From: Zygnema cylindricum
Taxonomy: Eukaryota > Streptophyta > Zygnematophyceae > Zygnematales > Zygnemataceae
DNA length: 41,977 nt
Assembly (NCBI GenBank): GCA_037447655.1
Contig: JBBHKE010000488.1
Location: forward strand, 64,001-105,977
Direction: 5' to 3'
In this document: positions 1-11,437 of the stretch, one piece after another
How positions within the stretch are numbered: position 1 is the first letter of the stretch
How the letters are laid out: the number at the start of each line of letters is the position of its first letter
Translations under genes and position numbers: made by a program
Notes under the pieces: model-generated
What the model was told of the DNA's origin: nothing
The model's database searches: none
Seen by the model: only the letters and a program-made list of their open reading frames with translations

Positions 1-900
1 AACTCCTATATACTGAAGTACAAACCAATCGGATTACTGTACCGTACCAAAAAGTACTCCTGCCGGTGTACCTTTTGTACGACCTATGTACGACAAGACT
101 ATTTTGTTGACGCGTGTCCCCTTTTTACTCGTCCGTAGGTTCCTTGGAATTCCCGCGACCAAATATGATCTCTCCACGTGGCGCCAGGTCATGCCACGTC
201 ATAAAATGCCAAAGTGACCACTCCGGGATCTCGGCAACGATATATGCCGTAGGATTTAAATATGGCATTTGATCATAGCCGTCGAAACAAATGTCTGATT
301 CATTTGTTTCGTGCGATATGTCGTGCGCACTAAACTTTAACTATTTCTATGTTCCATTTTTCATATTTTAGTTAATAAGTTTCAAGACCGTATAAAAATT
401 TAAATACATATCAAACCCTATAAACCTTAACGGACTTCTACGGCAGAATGGTTGTTAGAGCTAAGGGCTACGCCGCGCTCTACTGGTCGGAGGTGCGAGT
501 CCTGCCGGACCCAACCTTTTGTTGAGAGTGACTTAAGTCACTCTTTAGTCATATCTACTGGGCTGAGGCAGCCATGGCTCTATCACTCTCTCTCTCTCTC
601 TTTTAGAGACTATAACAAGTATCGGGGCAAGAGAGAAAGGATAAATGCAGACCGCCTGCACTTTTTTTATCTTTTCCGCTAATTTGTTTAGACATAAAAA
701 ATACACAAAACAAGTTTTTTCAACCAGCCACACTATTTAAAACGACAGTATTATGGAGTTGTTAATGCTGATTCTAAAAGTACCTTAAATAATGTAAAGA
801 ATAATATATAATTATATACTTTATTTAGGGTGATAGAGACGAAATTTGGAGAGACAGAATTAACGTACATAACGCTAATTACGTTTCGCGGTGTAGTGTA
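1..900. repeat. Old dispersed repeat fragments, left edge
   Basis: No gene is visible. Positions 1-320 resemble 21820-22090 in the same orientation: both have a run of gtac-containing words, 'gtacgacctatgtacgac'-like text, then 'gtggcgcca' and a similar tail. Positions 731-898 (ending 'cgcggtgtagtg') resemble 4033-4199 and the right half of the MITE at 35899-36413. A short CT microsatellite lies at about 577-604. The two short frames of about 60-75 codons here look like chance openings. Confidence 0.45.
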
Positions 901-999
901 CTGTACTTAACATGAGCTTTCAACGGCGATATCTTATGAACTTTTCAAAAAATCCTTCATGTCCGATTTCGTACCTTGTGTCGTCAACCTTGTAAGGCG

Positions 1000-1500
1000 T
1001 GGCCCTTTCTTCATCAAGAGTCGACAGTAATCGTACATAAACCTATACTGGCAATAAAATGTTGTTCACTTCTCCATCACGTTGTGCAAGCAAAAAACTT
1101 ATCGCTTACCTGCTTTATTTCGATTTGAACCATGTAGGTTCTTGCTCAGACGAGGAGAATTGTTAAAGATTCCAAAAGCACAAAATATGACCGTCAGATT
1201 TTTACGGACGGACAAAATTTAAGATTTGTAAAAAAGTATTAAATTTTAAAATATGTTCGTGTGTACTTTGTCACTTTTGAAATTGCGCCATTATGTTTTA
1301 AATGCAAAGTCTTTTTCGTGTAGGTCAATGGATGTTAAAAAAAACGTAAGAGGCTATCTTTCAACAAGGATTTTTTTGTTGGTTTCGGTGGCCTTTGCTA
1401 ATTGGTAGGTTGTCATGGTTCCTTAGTTGTTTAATCAGAACTTTTATTTCCAAGTGTACAAATTTTACACTTCTAGTGTGTGGCTAGTCTCTTTCTTGAA
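1000..1500 (+). repeat. Diverged repeat shared with 20985-21490
   Basis: The stretch from 'catcaagag' through 'ttccaagtgtac' follows the same order of words as 20985-21490: 'agtaatcgta', 'catgtaggttc'/'cacgtaggtcc', 'gcgccattatgtttta'/'gcgccatcatgtttta', 'caacaagga'/'gacaaaga'. Both copies have decayed and neither holds a reading frame of note. I cannot assign it to a transposon class, and the ends are not defined. Confidence 0.5.
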
Positions 1501-3720
1501 AATAAGAGAGGAGACTAGCCGGAGCGCTTGCTTCGAAAACACCTAATCGGACGGCCGAAGTTGTCGCCCAAAGGTTTGAAGATTATTGTCGGACATACAG
1601 TAAACATGTTAAAAAAAGCAATACGGTCTTTGTACAGAAATGCACTTTTTAATGTAAACAACCTCACTTTTCGCCCGATGGAAATTCACCCCGAGCCCAT
1701 CTTTTAAGCTTCAAAACTTTTGGGAGCAAACGTTCAATGTATTATCTGTATTAGCGGAGGTGAAAAGTGGCTCTAGTGGGTGTATCATAATGTACTCTCT
1801 GCGTACATATTTGATTGTAAAACTTTACAATGAAATGTAATAGAAAAGCCAACAATAGTCGTCAACGACCCGGCGCTTTGCCCTTTGGTTGCCAAAATTA
1901 AAAGTGATCGCATGCGCCAAAATTAAAAGTACTTTACTATACGTTACTGTACCGTTATTGAAAACACGACACATCGTATATGACGCCAACAATAAAATTA
2001 CGGTAGTGTATGGATATTGAGAACACGACAACGTGGCGTGATGTGACGAGATCCCACGCGCAAAAATTAAAAGTACCATACTGTACGTTTCTCTACTGGT
2101 ATTAATGAGACGACATTTTGGTGTGACGTCGAATTTGTCTGGCCGTATATCATTCGATTACAACCATGTGAAATACAACAAATAGGATTCTATCACGTCT
2201 CTCTTTTCATTACATAAAAATTGGAACATGACAAGGCCAACTCAAATCACTCAACGGCTCACGATATTACACAAAAACAATCGCTGATCAGTTATCGTTG
2301 TCACCAGAGATGAATGCGACTAGAATACTTTTCTCTTTTTAGAAAAAGGTCAAAAAAAAAGCGTTAAATGTTTTTAAAGAACAAATTTTGAATAAAAATT
2401 TGTACGCTAGGACTGAATTTCAGATTTGTAAAAGCGTAAGCAAACGCCAGAATGGTTAGTGGATTGAAAAAGTCTTTATTGCAAGAATTGCAATAGTAAA
2501 ACTAGTGTTGGGTATCGGTGAAATTCATATTGCGATAATCTCGATATTCGATATGTCGAATATAGATTGAGCAGAATCCTTGATATATCGTACCGAGACC
2601 AACAAAAACCATCGCGATATATATCGCGATGTATAATGTTTTTTAAATTTTAATATTTTTTATTTTTATATAGTATGTTATTTTTGCGAAAATGACAAAT
2701 TGTCTGATACACCACGTACGACGTGATTTTTGTTCCGTAGACGCCGTAAAATGTAACCGATAAAAAAGTACTAATTCTGTAATTCATATAATTACTTATT
2801 TGGGGTTACATCAGGTGGTCTCAGTAATAGTATAGGCAACAAAATTTATGTATTACAAAGGCCTAGGTTACATCGCGTAACTTGTGTAAACAAGTTTTTA
2901 CATTTTTTTTTTTGATTTGAGTGGTTCCCTGTAAGTTGACGATCAAATCCGTAAAATCGTCAAAAAATTGTAAACCGACCATTTTGGTATGGAAATTCGT
3001 ACTTGCGTACTACGTATGTGTACTTAGCAAGTGTACCGCGTCAATGTACCTCAAAGATCTCCTTCACTTTGCTGACTTTCAGGGAAATACCGTATTTCTT
3101 TTCGGCAAAGATTTTACGCTCACCTTGTCCGAAGGCACGTGACTTTGATGACCTGTGTTTTTTTTTTTTTCTTAATGCTTCAATATTTTGGCGATATGAT
3201 ATATCGGCGCTGAATTGGAGATATTTCGATATTATTTATATGAATATTCATTTTCGATAAATCGAAACGATATATCGATTATCGGGTACCTGAGTTAGAT
3301 ACATATCGAATATAGGCAAATGGCAGAGGTCGCAAAAGTAAAAAAAAATCATACCCGAAACCGACCGTTTTTTTTTTCCAGAATCTGAGTAATCGACGGC
3401 CGAGCGAGTTTTGTCACGCTCCAAAATTGTTAACCGTTAACCGATCGTCGTTTACGAAAAAAAAAAAACCGAAACTCGATTTATAACGACTAACCGTGCC
3501 CGCCAGTAACCGAAAAGGTACAAAATTACAACGCTCATTGTTATTAACGTTAAGCATTTATTACACCGCGAATCGTAATCATCGTAAATATATAATTAAT
3601 GTTATCCATTCCAATGTGGATTTTTTCGTTTTTTCAAAACAAAGTTGTACTCTAGTTTATAAATAACTATAATTTAGGTTTATGTCAGTAATAATTATCC
3701 GCTTAACCGAATCAGACAAG

Positions 3721-3938
3721 CGTACAATTTCACGTCATAATTATCCGATTTCTTAGGTACATATAGAGAATCTGACCAACGTACAATTTCACGTCATTAT
3801 GACGTTTCCATTACGCGGTTTGTGAAAACGCACAATTTCACGTCATAATTATCCAGTTTCTAGGTACACATACAGAATATGACAAACGTACAATTTCACG
3901 TCATTATGACGTTTGCACCACGCGGTTTGTGAAAACGC
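3721..3938. repeat. Tandem duplication inside the nested hAT element
   Basis: Two units of about 108 bp begin 'cgtacaatttcacgtcataa' (3721) and 'cgcacaatttcacgtcataa' (3829). Each also contains 'cgtcattatgacgttt' and ends near 'cgcggtttgtgaaaacg'. The match is obvious by eye, with scattered substitutions. It lies close to the 3' end of the element relative to the transposase. Confidence 0.75.
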
Positions 3939-4199
3939 ATTTACATCATAACGACATGTATTAAATCATTTTTTGTACTTTTGTCGTTAATACGGTAAAA
4001 TTTTGCACGGTCAGACACCGATCGTAAGCCAAACTATTTAAAACGACACTAGACTAAAGCTGTTAACGTTGATTAAAAAAGTACCTTAAATAATGTAAAG
4101 ACAAATTTAGAGTTATTTACTCTTTATAAGGTTTTTGGGTTATAATTCGTGGTGACGGAATTAGCGTTAATAACGCTAATTACGATTCGCGGTGTAGTG

Positions 4200-5750
4200 T
4201 TAATGGAAAATTATGATTAATGATACTATTTAATGCAAAGAGACGTGGCAGGTTATAGTCCACGTCTTTAAATAATATTGTTAACTTTATTTTGTGATGT
4301 TAATGTTTATTCTCTCGCAAATCTACATTTTTTGCTACAATTTTTCGGACAATTTTCTTTCGACTACAATACTATTGTAACAGTAATAACAGATCGAACT
4401 TGTTTATAAAGGGGTATTTAGGTGTTATGATTATAGAGTACTAAATTTGGTAGACGTCCGCGAAAGAATCACGCTATTTGGAGTTATATTTTAAAAGTTA
4501 TAGCGATGTGTGTATTTAGGTGACAGCCTGGGATCTAAATAACAAGTGGGTATCATTGAAACGGGTTAATGGTCAAATTAGTACTCAAATTACGCGTGTA
4601 CGTTTCATAAAGTTCTAATGAAACGTTTAGTATGCACGGTGGTTCGTTTCGTACAAAATTTAGTACGAAACGTCACTTTCACTTAAAGGAATTTCGTAGA
4701 AGGTTTCGCGTTCGAAATTTGTTACGCACGATCGTGCGAAGTCGCGTTTTGTTTGGCGCGCACTTTTGCACGTAAATGTTACGTAGTGAAACGTAACGTT
4801 TGATTGGTTAGTAAAGTGCTAAGTAGATAGTAAGAGATTTCGCACGTTTTTGCATTGGTCAGTCTGTGTCCTTGTTGATCAATGATTGGCCGGCGTTGAG
4901 CGTTGACTCTGGCCTGGCGAGTCCAGGGCGATGATGGATAAATAGTGAAGTGTAAGAGGAGAGTAGACATCTTTTCCTTTGGAAAAATTTGTGGAAATTC
5001 CGGCTGATCTTGGTCCTGAGCGATTAATACCAAATTGGAGAAAAGGCATTTTGCATTGAAATCTCTTACTAACTAAATAGTGTTTTAGTAGTTAAGAGAT
5101 AGAATTATTAAGAGTGGAGAGTAGTGGAAAACACTATAATAAGAAGGGTTGAGCCACGAGGGCAAGAGACCAAGCTAATGTTATGTGAACAGAAACTTCT
5201 TCTAATTTAAAGTTTATCTTTATGTGAGTGTAGTCCAATGTGGAAGTGTATTTCCCAATGTGTGGAATGTGTGGTTGGGATTGTTTATAGTAATGGGATT
5301 TTTATGAGAGGTAGGAGATCATGTTACAACTATGTTATGAATTATGCAAAAAAAGGTAAAGTTTTAATTATGAATGTTTACCAAAAAAATATTAGCTTTT
5401 CACATAGAAAATCAATTAGCAAGAAGCACATTGTGATGAGCAAAAGAATCAAAACATATTTTGTAGTATCAAATATATGAAAAATCAAATCACAACCTTG
5501 TCGTATTTTCGACTCTATGATACAAATTCTCAACCTAAAACCTAAAAATTACACAAAATATATATATATCTAAATGTGGTATAAATACTTCGCTTTGATA
5601 ATTTGGTAAAAATAAACATTCCGGATTAAGAAACAAAAAGATAAACACTAGAAAAATTGTGAAAATAAAAAAATAAATAAAGAAAAAAAAATATAGGTAT
5701 AACTAATATTAAAAAATAACAATAATTAGAAAACAAAACAAAACAAAAAA
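4200..5750. other. AT-rich 3' segment of the hAT element, no gene
   Basis: This is non-coding, AT-rich DNA between the duplicated block and the end of the transposase frame. It includes gtacgaaacg-type words at 4600-4800 and a short inverted motif around 5060-5100 (tctcttactaac / gttaagagat). Open frames of 80-85 codons here show no recognisable motif. Confidence 0.4.
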
Positions 5751-7998
5751 CTATGCATTTAAAAGATCTCGGTTGGATCTAACACATAAAATATCACTAA
5801 CAATTGAAGTCGCTAGTGCGCTCCTCTTCTTTGTTATCGTGTTCCCGGCATCCAAAAAATTGCATTCCGACATGGAACTAGAAGCCGGAATAGCTAGAAT
5901 AGATCTAGCAACACCGGCTAGAATAGGAAATCCTCCATCTTTTGCACGTACATATGATTTCTTTTTCCACCATTGAAGTATGTTAAAGTTCAATCTTTTG
6001 TCGTTGGTTAATTTTAAATCAAGATAACGTTTCAATTCGTCACTAACGAGCGTTTTTTTGTCGGTGGTAATAAAAACCTCATTTTCTTCATCCCTCTTAC
6101 CAAAAAAAATGTGGAAACCCTCCATATTTTGCGAAATTTTTTCGTTTTTTTGTGATACGTTGAGGACCACCGAAATCAACGTCATCACGAAGGTCGTTAG
6201 AAAGTTCTCAAAGTTTGACCCTAGCGCTTTCAATTTCGGTTTTCGATACCCAAATTATTTCAAGCTTTTGTTTTTGTCGGGGATCTAAGAGAGCCGCAAA
6301 AATATGATAATCATGAAGGCCCCACTTCGGTAACGCAAATTTCATCAAAAGTTCTTTCAATTTTTGCAAGTTTGGGGAATCGGCCGGGCATTTTTTTCAC
6401 CGTCATTGTAAGATGTTTTTCTTATCTTACAATGGTTACGCAGAGACGTTAGTTCAAACAAAGCCAAATGTAAAGTTGGTTCTTTGAACTTTTCCAACTT
6501 TAGGGTCGCTTCTTGAAACCTTTCCAAAAATCGAATAAGTTTGGTAAGGTGAGTCTTATCGATACAAGCAAAAAGTACCAATTTATTTTTTGCTTGAGTG
6601 ATTGGTCCTATCTCATTGAATGCATCGTAAATACTCTTAAGCATTCGGAGCAAAGAATTCCACCGCGTTGCGTTTTCTTGTTTTAAAGTGTTTTTCAAAA
6701 GATTTTGTAAATTACTTTGTTTAAAAAACGTGACCAATGATTTACATACATCTATTAGATCGAAGAATTGAGGAAATCCACATCATATTTGTATTTTTTG
6801 GAAGTTCCGCTCTTGTTCAAAATCGTTGTCACAATTGTAGCAATTTTAGGTTCCGCGCAAGGTATCCAAGTAAACATACTCGGTAGACCTTCAGCCGCAC
6901 ACATGTTAGAGCCACTATCGGTCACAACAACGCAACGATTTGCCAAAACATCAAAATTGGACAATTCAAAATCGGCCAAACCATTTTTGAAAGTCGTTAA
7001 AACATTTTCCGCGGTATGTTTTTCCTTCGGAAAATGATCGACGTGAAGCGTCCGAGCATGAAGTTTAAATTCTTTGTTAATAAAATGAGCCGTTACTGAT
7101 GTGAATGAGGTTCTTTTTATTGTCTCGGTCCAGATATCGGTCGTAAATGCGACGAAAATATTGTTATCAATATTTTCTTTAAGTTTTGGGATGATCAAAC
7201 TACGAATATCTTTGGCAGAAGATATAATGTAGTTTTTTACGCCATTGGCGGATGGGAGTAGTTGGTCGATGTCAACACTTTTGTTGGACGAAACACCAAC
7301 ATCAAATAATGCTTGACAAAATGCTTGAAAACCTGGGAACAAAAAAAAAAGAATAAAAAAATAACATACAATTATTAACCATGATCAATAAATAAGGTTT
7401 ATATAAAAATAACATCATGACAAACCAAATAATAATAAAAAATTAAAAATAAGCGTACGAATATAAATTATAGAAAAAAAATAGCGATGAAGCTCAATAA
7501 TATAAATTTATTAACAAAACAAGTTATAATGACATATACATTAACGCCATCCTAAATGGAATTCAATATAAATCATACCTGAACCGTCGACCATAAAAAA
7601 TGGCCGAAGGTCCTTGCAACACATCAACGCCACCATTTTCGCAATTTTTTTTCAGTCACTCGTTTTCGCCTCCGTTTTTGAAAGAAAATTACGAAGAATT
7701 CCTCTAAAACTATCCATGTCGCCTGAAGCTAAACATGTGTGAGTGTTAATTGTTGAAGTACCGTTTGTTGACTTGTAATGATAAACTACAAACATGTATT
7801 ACAAACCACTAAACCTCCCCCCTTTACTATGTATTTGTTTAATGTTTTAGTTTTATAGACATGTTCAATTTTTTTCCAACAACTTGAAGTGGCCTTGCTT
7901 TCTTTCACTAAGTAATACTGAGCAATTTCACCATTTTTTTTATTTTTGAAGTTCGTTTTGGATTGTAGTCTTAAGAAAGCGAGAATGATTTTGCCCAT
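5751..7998 (-). pseudogene. hAT transposase, frameshifted
   Basis: Read on the minus strand, the fragments follow hAT transposase order. A BED zinc finger comes first (WKKIEHVYK, then CNTC, then THTC after a frameshift near 7790). Next is the segment CCKDLRPFFMVDGSG, which continues across an apparent intron (7333-7578, GTATGA..CCCAG) into FQAFCQALFDVGVSS. The catalytic aspartates are in TTDIWTET and VTDSGSN, then TRWNSLLRML, HDYHIFAALLDPR, and the C-terminal dimerisation block with IPASSSMSECNF (catalytic Glu) up to the stop at 5751-5753. The usual CxxH motif reads C-A-E-P, so its histidine is lost. Frameshifts near 7790, 6775, 6380 and 6240 break the frame. Family membership is firm and function is lost. 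The start used is the first Met upstream of the BED finger and is tentative. Confidence 0.85.
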
Positions 7999-8156
7999 TT
8001 TGGTGTATGACTAGGTTTTGTTTGAATTGTGGTCAAGTTTTTCCAACTTAAATAGCATTCCTATTTATCGATTTATTGTGTGAAACATGTGAGTAAGCTA
8101 ATAATTAGGATTTGTCTTGGGAAAGTGACGTAATAATTTGATTTCCGTTGATTTAT

Positions 8157-8375
8157 TAACTAATAATGACTACATGTCGCGTGACATTGACATAATAATA
8201 TGATATATTTGTGGAAACGCGGTATAAAACACATAATTAGCACTTTGCAATAATGTACGATGTATGAGTGAGCCAATAATTACGATCTGTCGCGTTATAT
8301 TGATATAATAATTTGACATGTTTTTGGAAACACCGCATAAAGTGCATAATTAACACTTTACAATAGATTACAATT
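8157..8375. repeat. Tandem repeat near the right end of the hAT element
   Basis: Two imperfect units of about 113 bp each contain 'tgtcgcgt', 'ataataatttga', 'tttttggaaac', 'cataattaacactttacaat' or close variants. The 'tgtcgcg' words are at 8175 and 8288. The unit is unrelated to the repeat at 3721-3938. Confidence 0.6.
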
Positions 8376-8736
8376 TTCGGCCCTTATCTTTTTGTAAGAT
8401 TCGCGAAATGAATATTGTTAGTATCGTGTCAGATTTGCGACGCTAATCATGATGCCACGTACTTCCACGACACCAAAAGTGTAAGAACAATAATGTTGGA
8501 AAAAAAAAGTACAAAATTTTCATTTTTTTTGGTTTTTTGTTTGACCGACCGTAACCGACCGTTCCCCAAAATTTGGCAACCGAATCCGTTCCGAATCCGG
8601 CGCGGGCAGCCGGTTAACGGTCGGTCACGGTTTCGGTTGACCGTTAGCGACTTATGGCAAATGGTCCTCGAGACCCAACACTAGGTAAAACTATGGTAAA
8701 AGTAGCGTCAAATAATATCCTCCATCAAAAAATTTA

Positions 8737-10412
8737 GGGAATTGATCATGACAGTGACTGTTTTGGTTGCGCACAGTCACTTACGTCATATTGTCAAAAA
8801 ACGTACGTTTGAAGTACACATTGGTACAAATAAAGTACCGTTGAGTATAAATTTGACGGTCAATCGGTTGGACATCTTTGACTTTCATAATATTGCTTCA
8901 ACCGCTTAAAATTTTGCCGCGCTTGCGAACGTCGACCGTCATAATAAAATTAGCAATTCACACGGCCGGCGAGCGTTTACGGTAACAAAACTGCGGCGAC
9001 CACATGTAAATAAAATGGTTGCAGACAGTAACTTTTTGTCGTTATGTGAGCTCCACGGTGAGAGCACTTAGCCGCAAAATTAAAATTGAATCGTCTAAGT
9101 GTTATATTGAACTTAGACGCAAAGTGAAACGAAACCTATTGACACTGAAAGTACTATAAGTCTCGTACGGAAATATTATAACGCACGAAACGAAATAAAA
9201 TTTTATAGTAAAACGAACCGGCGTAAAAATATCATTTGAAATTAAATGATAAAAATGAGTGTCGTCACGAGCGACGAAATCGAGCCACGCTATTTACGAA
9301 TCAACATACTTACATTGACAGCGAAATGTTAGGAAATTGGGCGAATCGACGTCGGGCGAAATCGTGCATCCTAATTTTTGTTTGGTTCGCGCCAGTTATG
9401 TTTTGTTTCGTTCGTTACTGTACTTTTGTGTGTCGGTTCGGTTTGGTGCGAGCGCTGACCGGTATTCATTTGTTCGAGTCGCACGCTGGTCGATTGCCAG
9501 GAAATGTTGGTTTGCGACGCGTGACGCGATTTTTTCGTCCACGGAAGTATTTTATGCGTACGCCAAAGCGGCAATACCTTTGTACGGCCGATCCTGCTAC
9601 GATCTTGTCAATGTAAGGAATTGCATGTACGGAAAATTTGAGGATGTACGGAAAAAAACTGTAGGGGTCGCGGACCTCCACTTTCATTCATGGGTCCTTG
9701 GGTAGAATTTTGCGTCGTTGTCGCCTCTCCCTCTCCCTCTCACACTATCACTTTTATCTCACACTTTTTAGAATGAGGCACGGCAAAACTGGTATGAAAT
9801 TAAAGATATTTGAAAAATAATTCTTTTGGCTACCCTTCATGTATATTTTTATGGCAAGTAGAGCGAAAAAAGTAGAGAAAACGAAATTCGGTATCCATGG
9901 CCGAAAGTCCTTGAATCTGTGACGTCGACGTTGTCACAAGTGAGCGTGACGTCATGATGTTACAAAACCCTAAACATCTGCCATGTCACTAAATTACAAA
10001 AATGTAGACGTCTACAACTGTCGTTGTTTTTGTTGGCGTCACTAATTTCGTAGTCGTCGTCAACCGTCACAAAGTTGTACCTACGTCTACAACCGTCACA
10101 TTTCAAAGTTCCTATTTCATTTTCGCACATAGGGACGCTTTTCAAAGTAGTACGGAACACTTCACTACAGTCCAAAATATTTTTTCAAAGTATCGCTTAC
10201 ATGGGGACGTATCCTAAGTGCTCTCACCGTGGAGCTCACATAACGACAAAAAGTTACTGTCTGCAACCATTTTATTTACATGTGGTCGCCGCAGTTTTGT
10301 TACCGTAAACGCTCGCCGGTCGTGTGAATTGCTAATTTTATTATGACGGTCGACGTTCGCAAGCGCGGCAAAATTTTAAGCGGTTGAAACAATACTGTCA
10401 TGATCTATTCCC
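8737..10412. mobile_element. Long-armed foldback element, copy 1, with a nested insertion
   Basis: The element runs from 'gggaattgatcatgac' to 'gtcatgatctattccc' and is flanked by aaaattta on both sides (8729-8736 and 10413-10420), a perfect 8-bp duplication. The left arm (8737-9070) pairs with 10215-10412. The right arm has lost about 150 bp near its outer end. Words such as 'gccgcgcttgcgaacgtcgac', split by the arm, are near-identical inverted. The centre up to about 9298 matches the centre of copy 2 (18301-19224). The rest, about 9299-10214, is a foreign insertion. The superfamily is unassigned. Confidence 0.8.
9299..10214 (-). mobile_element. Partial Harbinger-like MITE inserted in the foldback element
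   Basis: From about 9625 to 10214 this is the reverse complement of the left two-thirds of the element at 34760-35706. Shared text includes 'acatggggacgta', 'gtagacgtctacaa', 'ccctaaacatctgccatg' and 'tccatggccgaaag'. The right end is intact and followed by taa, the 3-bp target. The left part (9299-9620) does not match that element and includes 'gtacggccgatcctgctac', also found near 27560. The left boundary is therefore uncertain. The long frames here (up to about 126 codons) match nothing I know. Confidence 0.6.
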
Positions 10413-10420
10413 AAAATTTA

Positions 10421-11133
10421 TCGTGGCTGGACTCGTCTCCACCTTGGGCACAAGGCCTGCACTCGATCGCGCATTCTTCGCATATCTTTTTACTCTTATC
10501 CACGTGGCATAATTATACGTTAAAGGTATGAGAATCTTCTCCTAAAGCCACTTGGCAAAAAGTGAATGGTTTGAACGATGTCGTATAGGATTCTAAAGAG
10601 CATAGCATCCGACGGTCAAAGTCTACGCCCATAACCCCGGAGGATCAAATCAAAGTTTTAGTACAAAAAGCATATACGGTACGGCATTGTACAAATAGTA
10701 CGGCAATTAGTAAAGAACCCCATTTTCTCGCTAATTAAACTTCACCTTTGTACGGTATTCCGGCGTAAAGTTATTAAAGACGGAAAGAAAAAGATTTTCT
10801 ATTTCCATGATGGATATGAAAATATGATGGTAACCAAAAAGAGTTAATGACCATCAAGAGTAAAAGACCAAAATCCTTAAGGACTAAAAATCACAACAAA
10901 GGTTGTTGAAAGTCTAACGACGATCTCATTCGAATAAATATGATCATAAAACCCTAAAACTTTGAGAAGTAAACCGAAACCCTAAAATGTTATGGCAGAA
11001 CTCCATTATTTATATGATGATATTGCCTTGAACTGATATGAGAAGAAACCCTAAAATGTGTCATCACGAGCAATATTTGTCCACGTAGAATAGCCCTGCC
11101 ATCCACACAAATTGTGGTTCCACAAATTTTGCG
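10421..11133. other. Upstream region of the MFS gene
   Basis: No reading frame of note. It holds the 5' flank, and probably the promoter and 5' UTR, of the gene starting at 11134. No clear TATA box can be fixed, and the transcription start is unknown. Three telo-box words lie in its last 190 bp. Confidence 0.4.
10949..11054 (+). promoter_or_regulatory. Three telo-box motifs upstream of the MFS gene
   Basis: The word AAACCCTAA occurs at 10949-10957, 10977-10985 and 11046-11054, that is 80-185 bp before the ATG at 11134. In plants this telo-box is a known promoter or 5' UTR element bound by telomere-repeat-binding Myb-type factors. Three copies in about 105 bp is more than chance in this AT-rich DNA would readily give. 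A regulatory role here is inference. Confidence 0.45.
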
Positions 11134-11404
11134 ATGTATCCATTTCAGCTGATCAGTCGTCTTTCTAGGAGCAGAAGTGGAGGCTCCCTGTTAGCTGCCA
11201 ATACACGTGGGAAATGGATGGCTCTGATTGGTGCCATGTGGCTTCTGGCGAACACCGGACTCGCATACACTTTCGCTATTTATTCTCCGGCTCTCAAGGT
11301 ATGTACAGACAAAATTGATTTTAATTGTTGCGGATTTACTCGCTCATCTTTTAGTTACCTCCATTTAAAAGTGATCTCTACCTCCTCCTCTATCTCCTCC
11401 TCTC

Positions 11405-11437
<33 letters not shown>

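Larger units (their letters stand above)
3324..8656 (-). mobile_element. Degenerate hAT transposon nested in the MITE
   Basis: This 5,333-bp element is bounded by the exact 8-bp duplication gcaaatgg (3316-3323 and 8657-8664). Its ends, 'cagaggtcgcaaaag' and the reverse complement 'cataagtcgctaacg', form short imperfect inverted repeats of a different family from the host MITE. Subterminal accgaccg/aaccgttaacc words occur near both ends (about 3350-3450 and 8540-8640). The transposase frame at 5751-7998 runs on the minus strand, so the element's 5' end is on the right. Stops and frameshifts in the transposase mean this copy cannot supply enzyme itself. Confidence 0.8.
2503..8683. mobile_element. 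hAT-type MITE (copy 1), split by a nested hAT element
   Basis: The outer element starts with 'tagtgttgggtatcgg' and ends with 'cctcgagacccaacacta', its inverted repeat. It is flanked by agtaaaac (2495-2502) and ggtaaaac (8684-8691), an 8-bp target duplication with one mismatch. Its own sequence is 2503-3323 plus 8665-8683, about 840 bp, close to the 871-bp copy at 24243-25113. The interior carries many gatatatcg words and a 22-bp perfect palindrome at 2610-2631. It codes for nothing. Eight-base duplications and the TAGTGTTG terminus fit the hAT superfamily. Everything between 3324 and 8656 is a later insertion. Confidence 0.8.

Noticed and set aside
731-898. Possible CACTA (EnSpm) element because the ends read CACTA...TAGTG
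   Set aside because: The 3-bp flanks do not match (cca and tac), and the sequence is better explained as a right-hand fragment of the 35899-36413 MITE family.
3721-3938. Direct repeats considered as a CRISPR-like array
   Set aside because: There are only two long diverged units with no spacers, inside a eukaryotic transposon.
9236-9705. Overlapping plus-strand frames of 122-126 codons
   Set aside because: They lie in the composite repeat insertion, overlap each other in different frames and show no conserved motif.
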